In this document: piece by piece, positions 8,597 through 14,398 of the stretch | Layout: each line of letters begins with the position of its first letter | Position numbering within the stretch: the first letter of the stretch is position 1 | IMG/VR virus record: IMGVR_UViG_3300046817_000634 | Span: 1-38,769 of that record | Reading direction: 5' to 3' (one strand) | DNA: 38,769 nucleotides | Origin: a virus | Made by a program: the position numbers and the translations under genes | The notes under the pieces: model-generated | What the model saw: the letters and a program-made list of their open reading frames with translations, nothing else | Told to the model about the DNA's origin: nothing | The model's database searches: none

Positions 8597-8609
8597 CAGT
8601 CGTATCCTC

Positions 8610-9047
8610 CTAGTATTGGGACCGCATCTTTACGGCACCGGGGCATCGTTGCTTTCTGCAATGGTTGCCACGCCCCGCGCGGGCGGGCGGGACGGGTGCT
8701 GGTGCGGCGGGGCACACACCCACCGGCTGCTGCACAGGTGCGGCGGGCGTATGCCCAGCGGGGCAGGGCGGTATAGACCGCCCGCGCGGGTGCGCCCCCA
8801 TGGCCGCGCGACGGGCCTCAGTCCATTCGTCGCCATTCTTGTTGTGAACCGCTGCGTGGCAACGAATGCAAAGCCACCACACTTCGTATGGCTTCGTGTA
8901 GTCTTCGTGATGGCCGTGCAGTTCGGTGGATTTTGGTTCACGCCCGCACCGTTCACATACGGATGGCTTGGAAACCGCGCCGCCTTTCACAGCGGCGCGG
9001 AGTTTGCTAGCAACTGCATCGCGGCGGTATGTTAGCCGTTGACGCAT
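8610..9047 (-). CDS. HNH-like/zinc-ribbon protein with Pro/Ala-rich tail
   Basis: Likely metal-binding DNA-associated protein of 145 residues. Residues about 31-72 show CERCGREP...LHGHHEDYTKP...WWLCIRCHAAVHNK: two CxxC pairs and a His-rich core typical of small HNH-type phage proteins. The CxxC knuckles would hold zinc, and the HH pair plus the later H could form the beta-beta-alpha metal site. The tail from about residue 85 is low-complexity, rich in Pro, Ala, Gly and Cys, and its DNA is very GC-rich and repetitive. A nickase or homing-type nuclease role is possible; a structural zinc ribbon without activity cannot be excluded. GAGGG precedes the ATG; it starts 8 nt after the stop of the gene at 9055-9372. 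Confidence 0.72.
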   Translation of the reverse strand: MRQRLTYRRDAVASKLRAAVKGGAVSKPSVCERCGREPKSTELHGHHEDYTKPYEVWWLCIRCHAAVHNKNGDEWTEARRAAMGAHPRGRSIPPCPAGHTPAAPVQQPVGVCPAAPAPVPPARAGRGNHCRKQRCPGAVKMRSQY

Positions 9048-9054
9048 CGCACCC

Positions 9055-9372
9055 TCAGTTCAGCATGTCGACGAAGACGGGATCGTTAATGTGAGTCGAT
9101 ACCGTCTTCCCCTCCGGACCGGAGAAGTAGTCGATATGGCCGCAGGGCGACAGGAAGACGCGGGGCATCGGCGTCTCGCCCGCCTCGAAGTCGTCGGGAT
9201 GGAAGAATTGCCAATGCTCATCCGAGCCGTCAATGCACGAAAGGACGGCGTGGGGGGCTTTCTTCCACAGATCGAAAAGGATGGCTGTAAGCGCGCGGAA
9301 TTTGCCAATGGTGTAGACGATGCTAACGCGTCCACGGGCGCGACGGGGGTGCTTCAATGCGGTGACGTTCAT
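9055..9372 (-). CDS. Unknown phage protein (105 aa)
   Basis: 105 residues, soluble, no recognised domain. The N-terminal 20 residues are basic (KHPRRARGRVS), followed by YTIGKFRALTAILFDLWKKAPHAVLSCIDG and a DEHWQFFHPDDFEAGETPMPRVF segment with many acidic and aromatic residues. The alternation of strands and helices suggests a small alpha/beta fold. TGGAG lies 8-9 nt before the ATG at 9372 and promoter P5 lies about 35 nt upstream, making this the first gene of the unit 9372-8610-8285. An overlapping reading frame in the same region has no ribosome site and was ignored. Confidence 0.7.
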   Translation of the reverse strand: MNVTALKHPRRARGRVSIVYTIGKFRALTAILFDLWKKAPHAVLSCIDGSDEHWQFFHPDDFEAGETPMPRVFLSPCGHIDYFSGPEGKTVSTHINDPVFVDMLN

Positions 9373-9394
9373 GTCGATTCTCCAGCGGGCAGAG

Positions 9395-9430
9395 CGCCCA
9401 GCCCCACCATATCACAGGCGGGGCTGGGCG
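9395..9430. other. 11-bp perfect inverted repeat enclosing the -10 of promoter P5
   Basis: CGCCCAGCCCC (9395-9405) and GGGGCTGGGCG (9420-9430) flank the -10 hexamer. In read-through RNA from the upstream gene this is a GC-rich hairpin; as DNA it is an operator-like dyad over the promoter. Confidence 0.6.
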
Positions 9431-9434
9431 TCAA
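9406..9434 (-). promoter_or_regulatory. Promoter P5
   Basis: Leftward TTGACG (9434-9429), 17 bp, TATGGT (9411-9406), with TGA before the -10. It serves the operon beginning at 9372. Confidence 0.7.
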
Positions 9435-9441
9435 TCTGCGT

Positions 9442-9588
9442 TCAGTAGCACTGCTGGGTGCAAGTGGTCTGGTTGCCGTACGTGTTGCAATGGGTGTAAC
9501 ACGCGTAGGCTTGCGCGGGGGCGACATAGGCGGCGATGCTGCCAGCAATGGCGAGGGCGGCGACGGCGGCGAGGATGATGTTTTTCAT
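9442..9588 (-). CDS. Exported 48-aa microprotein with paired CX3C motifs
   Basis: Very small exported protein. Residues 1-27 form a signal peptide (MKNIILAAVAALAIAGSIAA, then YVAPAQA as the cleavage region), leaving a mature peptide of about 21 residues. That peptide holds four Cys at 30, 34, 43 and 47, arranged CX3C-X8-CX3C, the spacing of a disulfide-stapled helical hairpin. Its target is unknown; a periplasmic role such as exclusion of other phages or toxicity is speculation. The ATG at 9588 follows AAGGA by about 8 nt, and that ribosome site is part of a 7-bp hairpin (9595-9617). It is the last gene of the unit driven by P6. Confidence 0.72.
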   Translation of the reverse strand: MKNIILAAVAALAIAGSIAAYVAPAQAYACYTHCNTYGNQTTCTQQCY

Positions 9589-9594
9589 GTTCGT

Positions 9595-9617
9595 GGTTCC
9601 TTGGAGATTGAGGAACC
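9595..9617 (-). promoter_or_regulatory. Hairpin covering the ribosome binding site of the CX3C microprotein
   Basis: GGTTCCT and AGGAACC pair over 7 bp with a 9-nt loop in the leftward transcript. The AAGGA ribosome site lies in the 3' arm, so translation from 9588 may be low unless the stem opens. Confidence 0.5.
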
Positions 9618-9652
9618 CCACGCACCCATCGCGGGCGCGGGGGGCGGTGTCG

Positions 9653-9847
9653 TTAGTTGGAGGCGGCGGCTTCGCGGGCGAGCCGCGCCTCAACGGCGGT
9701 GTTGTATTCGTCGCGGATTTCTTCCGCCATCGAAAGCAGCGAATCCACGTCGTGTGGGCCGATCTTGAAGTCCGGCTTCATCATGCGTTCGGCCAGACCG
9801 CGCAAGAACGACTCGTGGTCGAGTTCGAAGGTGGTTTCGTCTTCCAT
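9653..9847 (-). CDS. Unknown small acidic protein (64 aa)
   Basis: 64-residue acidic protein, MEDETTFELDHESFLRGLAE at the start, then KPDFKIGPHDVDSLLSMAEEIRDEYNTAVEARLARE, which is strongly helical and could form a coiled coil in its second half. No catalytic motif is visible. The start at 9847 has GGAG 8 nt upstream; a GTG three codons earlier is possible but badly spaced. The gene starts 5 nt after the stop of 9853-10050 and belongs to the P6 unit. Small acidic phage proteins often inhibit host DNA-binding enzymes, but nothing here shows that. Confidence 0.65.
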   Translation of the reverse strand: MEDETTFELDHESFLRGLAERMMKPDFKIGPHDVDSLLSMAEEIRDEYNTAVEARLAREAAASN

Positions 9848-9852
9848 GTGTT

Positions 9853-10050
9853 TCACTCCGTGTGGTTGATGGAATCAGCGACGTCGCTGGCGTACGCGAC
9901 GGCGCGTTCATTATCGCTGTTTACAACGAAATGCACGTCGCCGTCGATCAGTTCCAAGCTGACGAGTTCCTCCGGTTCGAGGGCGGCGATGCCGCTGAAA
10001 CCGAGACGCTCAAGAAGCTTGCCGGTTTTAATAGTGAAGCTGATTACCAT
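9853..10050 (-). CDS. Unknown small protein (65 aa)
   Basis: 65 residues beginning MVISFTIKTGKLLERLGFSG, followed by ALEPEELVSLELIDGDVHFVVNSDNERAVAYASDVADSI. The pattern of short strands and helices suggests a compact alpha/beta fold; no Cys, membrane segment or known motif. GGAG lies 7 nt before the ATG at 10050, and promoter P6 lies about 24 nt further upstream, so this is the first gene of the unit 10050-9653-9442. The longer frame to 10083 begins inside the promoter and was rejected. Confidence 0.65.
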   Translation of the reverse strand: MVISFTIKTGKLLERLGFSGIAALEPEELVSLELIDGDVHFVVNSDNERAVAYASDVADSINHTE

Positions 10051-10066
10051 TGCTGTCTCCTGTCGA

Positions 10067-10093
10067 CGCCCCCACCATACCACGGCGGGGGCG
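10067..10093. other. Inverted repeat enclosing the -10 of promoter P6
   Basis: CGCCCCC (10067-10073) and GGGGGCG (10087-10093) flank the -10 hexamer at 10074-10079, the same layout as at P5 and P11. Confidence 0.55.
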
Positions 10094-10102
10094 CGGCGTC
10101 AA
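10074..10102 (-). promoter_or_regulatory. Promoter P6
   Basis: Leftward TTGACG (10102-10097), 17 bp, TATGGT (10079-10074), with TGG before the -10. It serves 10050, 9847 and 9588. Confidence 0.72.
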
Positions 10103-10109
10103 TCTGCCT

Positions 10110-10871
10110 TCACTCGGCAGCGGCAGGTTGCGCCTCGGCGACGACTTCGGGCTGCTTTTCGCGCTTGAACCGCTGGTTCGCCATCCATTCGCCGCTCATT
10201 TGGTGAACTTCATCGTTCTGCAAAATGAGCTTGCCATCGGCCTCGAACACGACGCGGGACAGAATGTTGCGCCCCGTCATGCGAAGGCGTCCCTGCCAAC
10301 CGTGCGTGGTGCGGTTGTACTTGGCGAGATTGACGCCGTTCAACTCGCACACGTGCTCGAAGATGGCGAGGCTCTGCGCCTCGGTGGACTTGCAATAGTC
10401 CTTGAGGAAGAAGGCGAGTTCATCGCCGCAGTTCGTGGGGTGACCGCCTTCCTTGTAGCGGGCGCGATACACCGGCTTCACCACCGAGCCGGTCTTTTCC
10501 TCTTCGGCGTCCTCTTCGGCCTTCTCTTCGGCGTCGAGTTCCTCCAATTCCTCGTCTTCCATTTCGGCGCGAGCGGCTTGCCACTCCTTCTTGGCCTGTT
10601 CGTAGGCGTAATCGAGATGTTGCGACGAGATTTTGAAATCGGGGTGCTTGGTGGTCACGACGTACGCGCCGTCCGTGAACTCCATCGAAAATGAGCGGTA
10701 GTTCAGCGTCATGTCCTTCAAGGCCAGCATGTTCTTGAGCAGCTGGGGCGGGTTGTCGCCGATCAGGAACCGGTTGCGCTCCGGCCAATAGGCTTTGTAA
10801 GCGTCGTCGGTTTCGCTGAGAATGATGCCGTTCTTCTTGGCTTTTTCCTGCGTGGCGTTGTGGATGGTCAT
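10110..10871 (-). CDS. Unknown phage protein, paralogue 2 of a three-member family (253 aa)
   Basis: 253 residues. The first 120 contain ITETDD-like polar helices and KHPDFKISSQHLDYAYEQAKKEW; then a long acidic linker (residues about 120-145, many Glu and Asp). From about 150 comes the family core: KPVYRARYKEGGHPTNCGDELAFFL, then CELNGVNLAKYNRTTHGWQG and GRLRMTGRNILSRVVFE. The motif GxPxxCGD and W-Q-G-R-L-R-M are shared with 16277-16777. The C-terminus is Gln/Ala-rich. The start at 10871 has AGAGGAC upstream and follows promoter P7; the in-frame extension to 11234 overlaps other genes and has no family signal. Function unknown; the basic GRLRM segment could touch nucleic acid. Confidence 0.75.
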   Translation of the reverse strand: MTIHNATQEKAKKNGIILSETDDAYKAYWPERNRFLIGDNPPQLLKNMLALKDMTLNYRSFSMEFTDGAYVVTTKHPDFKISSQHLDYAYEQAKKEWQAARAEMEDEELEELDAEEKAEEDAEEEKTGSVVKPVYRARYKEGGHPTNCGDELAFFLKDYCKSTEAQSLAIFEHVCELNGVNLAKYNRTTHGWQGRLRMTGRNILSRVVFEADGKLILQNDEVHQMSGEWMANQRFKREKQPEVVAEAQPAAAE

Positions 10872-10911
10872 TGAACTTGTCCTCTGTGTGGGCGGGAGCG
10901 CCAACCCATGG

Positions 10912-10940
10912 AGTGTACCACAGGCTGGCGCGGTTGTCAA
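10912..10940 (-). promoter_or_regulatory. Promoter P7
   Basis: Leftward TTGACA (10940-10935), 17 bp, TACACT (10917-10912), with TGTGG before the -10. GCGCCA/TGGCGC (10898-10903 and 10926-10931) flank the -10. It drives the gene at 10871. Confidence 0.78.
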
Positions 10941-10941
10941 G

Positions 10942-11265
10942 TTACTCTTCTGTCGGCGCGAACGCGACATCTTGGCATGCTTGGCACATGCCGCTGATGC
11001 CGTATTCCACCGCCGAAATCTCGTCCTTAAACAAGAACGACTTGGGCGCGTCGTTGTCGTGGACGTCGATGGGCTGCGGAACCGTGGTGGGCGGTTTGCC
11101 GCAGGTCGGGCATTCCACATAGCCGTACTTGTTGTCGCCCGCGATGCGGCCATACGGCAGCTTTTCGGCGTCGAACACGTCGGGGGGCGGAACCACCTTG
11201 CCTTTGCGGGCGGTAGCGCTCGCCAGATCGGCAAAGCTCTTGAGGGTGATGATGGAACGGCTCAC
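10942..11265 (-). CDS. Unknown protein with CxxC zinc-binding motifs (107 aa)
   Basis: 107 residues starting at GTG. It has ECPTCGKPP (about residue 71) and MCQACQ near the C-terminus, two CxxC pairs about 25 residues apart that would hold a zinc ion. The middle part, DVHDNDAPKSFLFKDEISAVEYG, is polar. GTG at 11265 is supported by GGAG 8 nt upstream and by its GTGA overlap with the stop of the upstream exported gene; no ATG fits. Such small zinc-ribbon proteins in phages often bind nucleic acid or host transcription proteins, but no specific family is recognised. It ends next to promoter P7, closing the operon that begins at 13378. Confidence 0.65.
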   Translation of the reverse strand: MSRSIITLKSFADLASATARKGKVVPPPDVFDAEKLPYGRIAGDNKYGYVECPTCGKPPTTVPQPIDVHDNDAPKSFLFKDEISAVEYGISGMCQACQDVAFAPTEE

Positions 11266-11681
11266 AGTTTCAACTCCGGATAGAGAGCGCCAGCCCACGG
11301 CGAGATTACTGAAAACACGGGCTTGGGCGGACTGGTACGAATGCTGTAGGGCGACAGCATGTCGGGGCCGATGCCCAGAACCACAGCGGTGGTCTTGCAC
11401 AGGCGATAGAGGGCGGGGGACTTCCCGTCGTCCGTCTTCGGTGGGGGAAGCGGGATCGGGGGGCGCGGCGGCTCCGGGTCAGGGCGTCGCTCTGACTCGA
11501 CGGGGGCATACCAACGGGCGTGAGCGCGCAACCCGTGATGATGGCGCGGGTGCCAGACAGGGCGCTGGGCGATATGTCGCGGGTGCCAGACAGGCGGGCG
11601 TTGCAGATAGTGGTGCAGCCGCGCCTCGGCGGGAATGGCGGTGAGTATCGCGAGCACCGAAAGGGTGGACAGTAACTTCAT
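11262..11681 (-). CDS. Exported His/Pro-rich protein with WHPRH repeats
   Basis: 139 residues with signal peptide MKLLSTLSVLAILTAIPAEA (cleavage near residue 20). The mature N-terminus has RPPVWHPRH and RPVWHPRHHHG, two copies of a short repeat that give seven or more His in 30 residues and suggest divalent metal binding in the periplasm. A Pro-rich stretch (PEPPRPPIPLPPP) follows, then a C-terminal part with one Cys and LYPELKL at the end. GGAG is 7 nt before the ATG. Its start overlaps the stop of 11678-12082 as ATGA and its stop overlaps the GTG of 10942-11265, so it is inside a translationally coupled operon. Function unknown. Confidence 0.7.
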   Translation of the reverse strand: MKLLSTLSVLAILTAIPAEARLHHYLQRPPVWHPRHIAQRPVWHPRHHHGLRAHARWYAPVESERRPDPEPPRPPIPLPPPKTDDGKSPALYRLCKTTAVVLGIGPDMLSPYSIRTSPPKPVFSVISPWAGALYPELKL

Positions 11682-12082
11682 TTGACTCTCCTGAAATTGC
11701 CTCTAGCTATGGACACTATGAACCCGTTGTCCCTCAACACACGGGTCGAGTTGTTTATCATGTCTTTGCTGAACCCTTTTGGCACCAGCACGTCCCGCAG
11801 TTGTGAAGTGTACAGGTTCATTTTGTCATCGGTGAACTCACCGAGCACCGTTTTTTGGGTGGCGGTGAGTTTGGCGTACGCCTTGCTGGCGTTTTTGAAA
11901 ACGGACGGCGGGAATGGTATTTGCTCCTCCTTCGGGGTCGCTTTCGCTTTCGGCGGGTCGGTGAAAGCGGCGGTACTGTACAACGGTCTGCGATACACTA
12001 TGTCCGCCTTCCCGCTGTGGTTAAAGATGAAGTCCTCGATCACAGAATCGTAGGCGATGAACAGCACCACGCTCTTGTTCAT
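11678..12082 (-). CDS. Unknown phage protein (134 aa)
   Basis: 134 residues. It begins MNKSVVLFIAYDSVIEDFIF and contains a Pro/Lys-rich middle (KAKATPKEEQIPFPPSVF). The C-terminal half, TATQKTVLGEFTDDKMNLYT then RVLRDNGFIVSIARGNFRRV, resembles a small winged-helix arrangement (helices then a beta wing), so DNA binding is conceivable; this is inference from pattern only. The ribosome site GGA lies about 7 nt before the ATG. Its start overlaps the stop of the zinc-finger microprotein (12079-12243) and its stop overlaps the next start, both as ATGA. Confidence 0.65.
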   Translation of the reverse strand: MNKSVVLFIAYDSVIEDFIFNHSGKADIVYRRPLYSTAAFTDPPKAKATPKEEQIPFPPSVFKNASKAYAKLTATQKTVLGEFTDDKMNLYTSQLRDVLVPKGFSKDMINNSTRVLRDNGFIVSIARGNFRRVK

Positions 12083-12243
12083 TTCTTGTTCCTAGGGTTG
12101 GAAGTGCATTGGTGGCTGTGGCGCGTGAAGCCCAGCCGGGTGTAAATCAATTGGCAATGGCGACACTTAACGAAGCGGTCCTCGCCATTGCGGGCTGTTG
12201 GGTTCTCAACGCGAGTCCCCATCAGCCCTTTCGGCATTGGCAT
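12079..12243 (-). CDS. C2H2-like zinc-finger microprotein (54 aa)
   Basis: 54 residues, MPMPKGLMGTRVENPTARNG then KCRHCQLIYTRLGFTRHSHQC. The spacing CxxC, then His near residues 43 and 45 followed by Cys, matches a single small zinc finger. The start is set by context: ATG at 12243 overlaps the stop of the DUF2786 gene as TGATG, so ribosomes can re-initiate; there is no separate ribosome site. A longer frame to 12588 lies wholly within the DUF2786 gene and is not supported. A single-finger phage protein could bind DNA or a host protein. Confidence 0.62.
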   Translation of the reverse strand: MPMPKGLMGTRVENPTARNGEDRFVKCRHCQLIYTRLGFTRHSHQCTSNPRNKK

Positions 12244-13190
12244 CACAGAATCGCACGCGATGTTTTCTTGTCGATCTGCTGGTCGAGGCCAATCGCCTCG
12301 GCATCCCGATAGCCGGTGCGGAAAGAGGGCAATGCGGCGCGCAACTCTTCTGCGGTCGGCGCGCGTTGCTGCATCTTTTCCCATTTCTTCTGCCACTTTT
12401 CGCTCTCCATCTTCTCTGCGGCCTCTCGCGCTGCTTTCAGCGCGGGATTCTTGAGTTCCGCCGCGTCGCGCGCGGCGAGCATGGCGTCTGCGTTCTTGTC
12501 GGCTTCGCGCTGGCGGAGACGCTGCTCCATCACCATCGCTTTCGTGCTGCCCGGTTCGCGACCGTAAAGGTGGTCGTAGTTCAGCCACGTTTCGTCGTCG
12601 ATGGTGTCGGCGAGAACGAGGGCGCTGCCCGACGCCGGGTGGGCGCGCTGCTCTTCCTCGGCTTTGCGCTTTTCGGCTTGGAGACGTTCCCAGCGCAGCT
12701 GGCGGAGACGCTCGGTGAGGCGGGTGGCCATGCCTTCGCGGTAGGCGATCGCCTCGCGCACGAAGCAGGAGTTATAGCCTTCGTCCTTCGCCCAGCGCTG
12801 CGCCAGACGCTCGATGGTTTGCTGCAGATACTCGGCCATGATTTCAGCGCCGATCACGTTTTCCTGCCGACCGAGGATGCGGTGTTCGTAGGTGCTGCCC
12901 TTTTTCAGCCCCTTGATGGACCAATACATGCAGAAGTTCAGCTGGCACACACCCTCCCAGAGCTTGCGCTGCCACCCGTAAAGCCCGCCTTTGCGGTGCT
13001 TATCGTCGCGGTTGGAGGAACGCGGCTTGTGGGAGTCCGCGTGGTGCATCGAAAGGTTGTGGGCCTCCAACAACTCCATGGCCTTCGCGGTGGCGCTCTC
13101 GGCCTCGGCCTCAGACGGGTTGTTCGCGGCGAGCGCCAGCAGCTTTTTCACTTTTTCGATGATGGCGAACTGGTGGTGATTGAGTTCCAT
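12243..13190 (-). CDS. DUF2786-domain protein (315 aa)
   Basis: Residues about 10-48 match the DUF2786 pattern: EKVKKLLALAANNPSEAEAE and then TAKAMELLEAHNLSM. The domain occurs in many phages and bacteria and has no known function. The middle (about 70-150) includes WQRKLWEGVCQLNFCMYW and QENVIGAEIMAEYLQQTIER, and YREGMATRLTERL; this resembles the region that follows DUF2786 in longer family members. The C-terminal half is highly charged and likely coiled coil (Arg, Glu, Lys, Ala-rich). GGGG is 9 nt before the ATG at 13190; the extension to 13331 overlaps the previous gene and lacks a ribosome site. Second gene of the P8 operon. Confidence 0.75.
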   Translation of the reverse strand: MELNHHQFAIIEKVKKLLALAANNPSEAEAESATAKAMELLEAHNLSMHHADSHKPRSSNRDDKHRKGGLYGWQRKLWEGVCQLNFCMYWSIKGLKKGSTYEHRILGRQENVIGAEIMAEYLQQTIERLAQRWAKDEGYNSCFVREAIAYREGMATRLTERLRQLRWERLQAEKRKAEEEQRAHPASGSALVLADTIDDETWLNYDHLYGREPGSTKAMVMEQRLRQREADKNADAMLAARDAAELKNPALKAAREAAEKMESEKWQKKWEKMQQRAPTAEELRAALPSFRTGYRDAEAIGLDQQIDKKTSRAIL

Positions 13191-13201
13191 GGTGTGTCCC
13201 C

Positions 13202-13378
13202 TTACGCAAAGTCGTTGTAGGTGAAGCCGACGATCATAATGCAGTCGGAAGAATTGTGGAAGGCGTCGACGAACTGCGGCCAGAAGTCGGCGTCGAGGAT
13301 CACCTTGGAATTGACCAGATCGATGCCGCACACTTTGCGCGAGACGCTGCCGAGGCAGTAAACGATCAGCTGTTGCAT
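13202..13378 (-). CDS. Unknown small protein (58 aa)
   Basis: 58 residues, MQQLIVYCLGSVSRKVCGID then VNSKVILDADFWPQFVDAFHNSSDCIMIVGFTYNDF. Short beta strands flank a helix and there are three Cys, not arranged as a metal site. No known family. GGGG precedes the ATG at 13378 by about 6 nt, and promoter P8 starts 27 nt further upstream, so it is the leader gene of the long operon 13378-10942. The frame to 13414 would begin inside the promoter. Confidence 0.65.
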   Translation of the reverse strand: MQQLIVYCLGSVSRKVCGIDLVNSKVILDADFWPQFVDAFHNSSDCIMIVGFTYNDFA

Positions 13379-13404
13379 TTTGTCCCCTCTCTCAACTGTC
13401 CCAC

Positions 13405-13433
13405 AGTATACCACATGACGCGGCGCGGGTCAA
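13405..13433 (-). promoter_or_regulatory. Promoter P8
   Basis: Leftward TTGACC (13433-13428), 17 bp, TATACT (13410-13405), with TGTGG before the -10. Drives the six-gene operon ending at 10942. Confidence 0.8.
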
Positions 13434-13440
13434 CCCCCCT

Positions 13441-13674
13441 TCACGGTTCGCTCTGGTACAGGTAGCCGAGGCCCTGCGCTTCGGGGAATCCCAGCCGCAG
13501 CACGGCGATGGCGCGTCGCTCTGATTCTGCGCGAGCTATCGCCGCGACGTTCTCGGTGTAATAGCCGGGCCTCATTTCGTAGAGGTAAGCGACCCAATAG
13601 TCAGGAACGTGTTTGTTCTTGAACGTATAGTGTCGCGCGGCGAGGCGGTAGGTGGGCTGTTCATTGTTGTTCAT
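13441..13674 (-). CDS. Unknown small protein (77 aa)
   Basis: 77 residues beginning MNNNEQPTYRLAARHYTFKN, then VPDYWVAYLYEMRPGYYTENVAAIARAESERRAIAVLRLGFPEAQGLGYLY. Rich in aromatic residues; the RAESERRAIAVLR stretch is probably a helix. No family recognised. GGAG lies 6 nt before ATG 13674; an ATG at 13686 lies before that site and was rejected. It follows a 9-bp hairpin (13696-13717) after the gene ending at 13725 and is the last gene of the P9 unit. Confidence 0.62.
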   Translation of the reverse strand: MNNNEQPTYRLAARHYTFKNKHVPDYWVAYLYEMRPGYYTENVAAIARAESERRAIAVLRLGFPEAQGLGYLYQSEP

Positions 13675-13695
13675 GTTTCGCTCCATCGAAAGGAC

Positions 13696-13717
13696 GCCAC
13701 CAGCCTTCGCTGGTGGC
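13696..13717 (-). terminator. Hairpin between two small genes
   Basis: GCCACCAGC and GCTGGTGGC are perfect reverse complements around a 4-nt loop. In the leftward RNA the stem is followed by GUCCUUUCG, a weak U-containing tail. It may be a leaky terminator or an RNA stabiliser just before the gene at 13674. Confidence 0.5.
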
Positions 13718-13724
13718 GGCAAGG

Positions 13725-13940
13725 CTAATGTTTGGTGCGGCCCAGCATGTCGACGATGGCTTCCCAGTCTTCCTTGCACCGGACGAACATGCCGTCCTCG
13801 TCCTTCCACACCGAAAAGCCGGTCTGGGGTCCGTTCGGATTGTGGTGTGAGCCTTCGTGGTCCTGCTCCATCATGCAGCCGCGAAGGTTGTAATGGTGGT
13901 GGCAACAGGTTGTGGCGGTGCGATAGATCGGCTTTTTCAT
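13725..13940 (-). CDS. Unknown Cys/His-rich protein (71 aa)
   Basis: 71 residues. The first 40 hold KPIYRTATTCCHHHYNLRGC and MMEQDHEGSHHNPNG, with three Cys and six His, a probable metal-binding region although the spacing fits no named finger. The rest is acidic and aromatic (SVWKDEDGMFVRCKEDWEAI). Similar CxHxxG...DHEGxHH patterns appear in small phage and actinobacterial proteins, but I cannot name one. GGAG lies 7 nt before ATG 13940. It is the second gene of the P9 unit, 10 nt after the stop of 13951-14070. Confidence 0.65.
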   Translation of the reverse strand: MKKPIYRTATTCCHHHYNLRGCMMEQDHEGSHHNPNGPQTGFSVWKDEDGMFVRCKEDWEAIVDMLGRTKH

Positions 13941-13950
13941 AGTAGGCTCC

Positions 13951-14070
13951 TTAGGCGTAACGAATGGCGAGCTTCCACAGGAGGCCCAGCGGGGAGAATC
14001 GCGCACCGAAAAGCCAGCGCGGGAGGCGATGGAGGGGAAGGCACACGAACCAAGTGCAAAGGCGAGACAT
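13951..14070 (-). CDS. Basic hydrophobic microprotein (39 aa)
   Basis: 39 residues: MSRLCTWFVCLPLHRLPRWL, then FGARFSPLGLLWKLAIRYA. Hydrophobic and aromatic residues alternate with Arg/Lys, so it is likely membrane-active or peripheral. GGAG is 7 nt before the ATG and the gene begins about 22 nt after the start point expected from P9, making it the first gene of that unit. The in-frame extension to 14187 crosses the promoter. Function unknown; it is short enough that chance cannot be fully excluded, but ribosome site and promoter support it. Confidence 0.55.
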   Translation of the reverse strand: MSRLCTWFVCLPLHRLPRWLFGARFSPLGLLWKLAIRYA

Positions 14071-14098
14071 GGAAAGCTCCTGTGATCGACTAGGGTCC

Positions 14099-14127
14099 AT
14101 GATACCACGATACGTGCGCGGTGTCAA
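14099..14127 (-). promoter_or_regulatory. Promoter P9
   Basis: Leftward TTGACA (14127-14122), 17 bp, TATCAT (14104-14099), with TGG before the -10. Drives 14070, 13940 and 13674. Confidence 0.8.
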
Positions 14128-14176
14128 TCCGAGTTCGTAATGCGCCGCGTCGTTCAGCGCTAGGGAAATGGAGCGG

Positions 14177-14398
14177 CTACGCTTCATAGGGCCTAATTCC
14201 TCTCACTGTTTCGCACGGGGTTTTTGCTATAACACACTCGTACGTGTCCACAGTGTAATATTTTATGTCAGGACCGTAGCATTTGAACAGTATTTTTATG
14301 GCCCGCGCGCGGGTTCCAGCCCAAAAGCCACCCCATCGGCTTTGTTCTGATCCTTCTTCTAAAATCCACGCCCTTGCGTAATACATTTTCGTGCGCAT
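14177..14398 (-). CDS. Unknown small protein (73 aa)
   Basis: 73 residues beginning MRTKMYYARAWILEEGSEQS, then GGFWAGTRARAIKILFKCYGPDIKYYTVDTYECVIAKTPCETV. The strand-rich, basic sequence suggests a small beta or alpha/beta fold. ATG 14398 overlaps the stop of the upstream gene as TGATG and has GGGAG 8 nt before it; an ATG at 14413 lies inside the upstream gene. Base composition is more AT-rich than its neighbours, which may mark a recent acquisition. Function unknown. Confidence 0.62.
   Translation of the reverse strand: MRTKMYYARAWILEEGSEQSRWGGFWAGTRARAIKILFKCYGPDIKYYTVDTYECVIAKTPCETVRGIRPYEA

Noticed and set aside
12198-13220. 340-codon open frame on the plus strand
   Set aside because: Antisense of the DUF2786 gene; no promoter, ribosome site or family.
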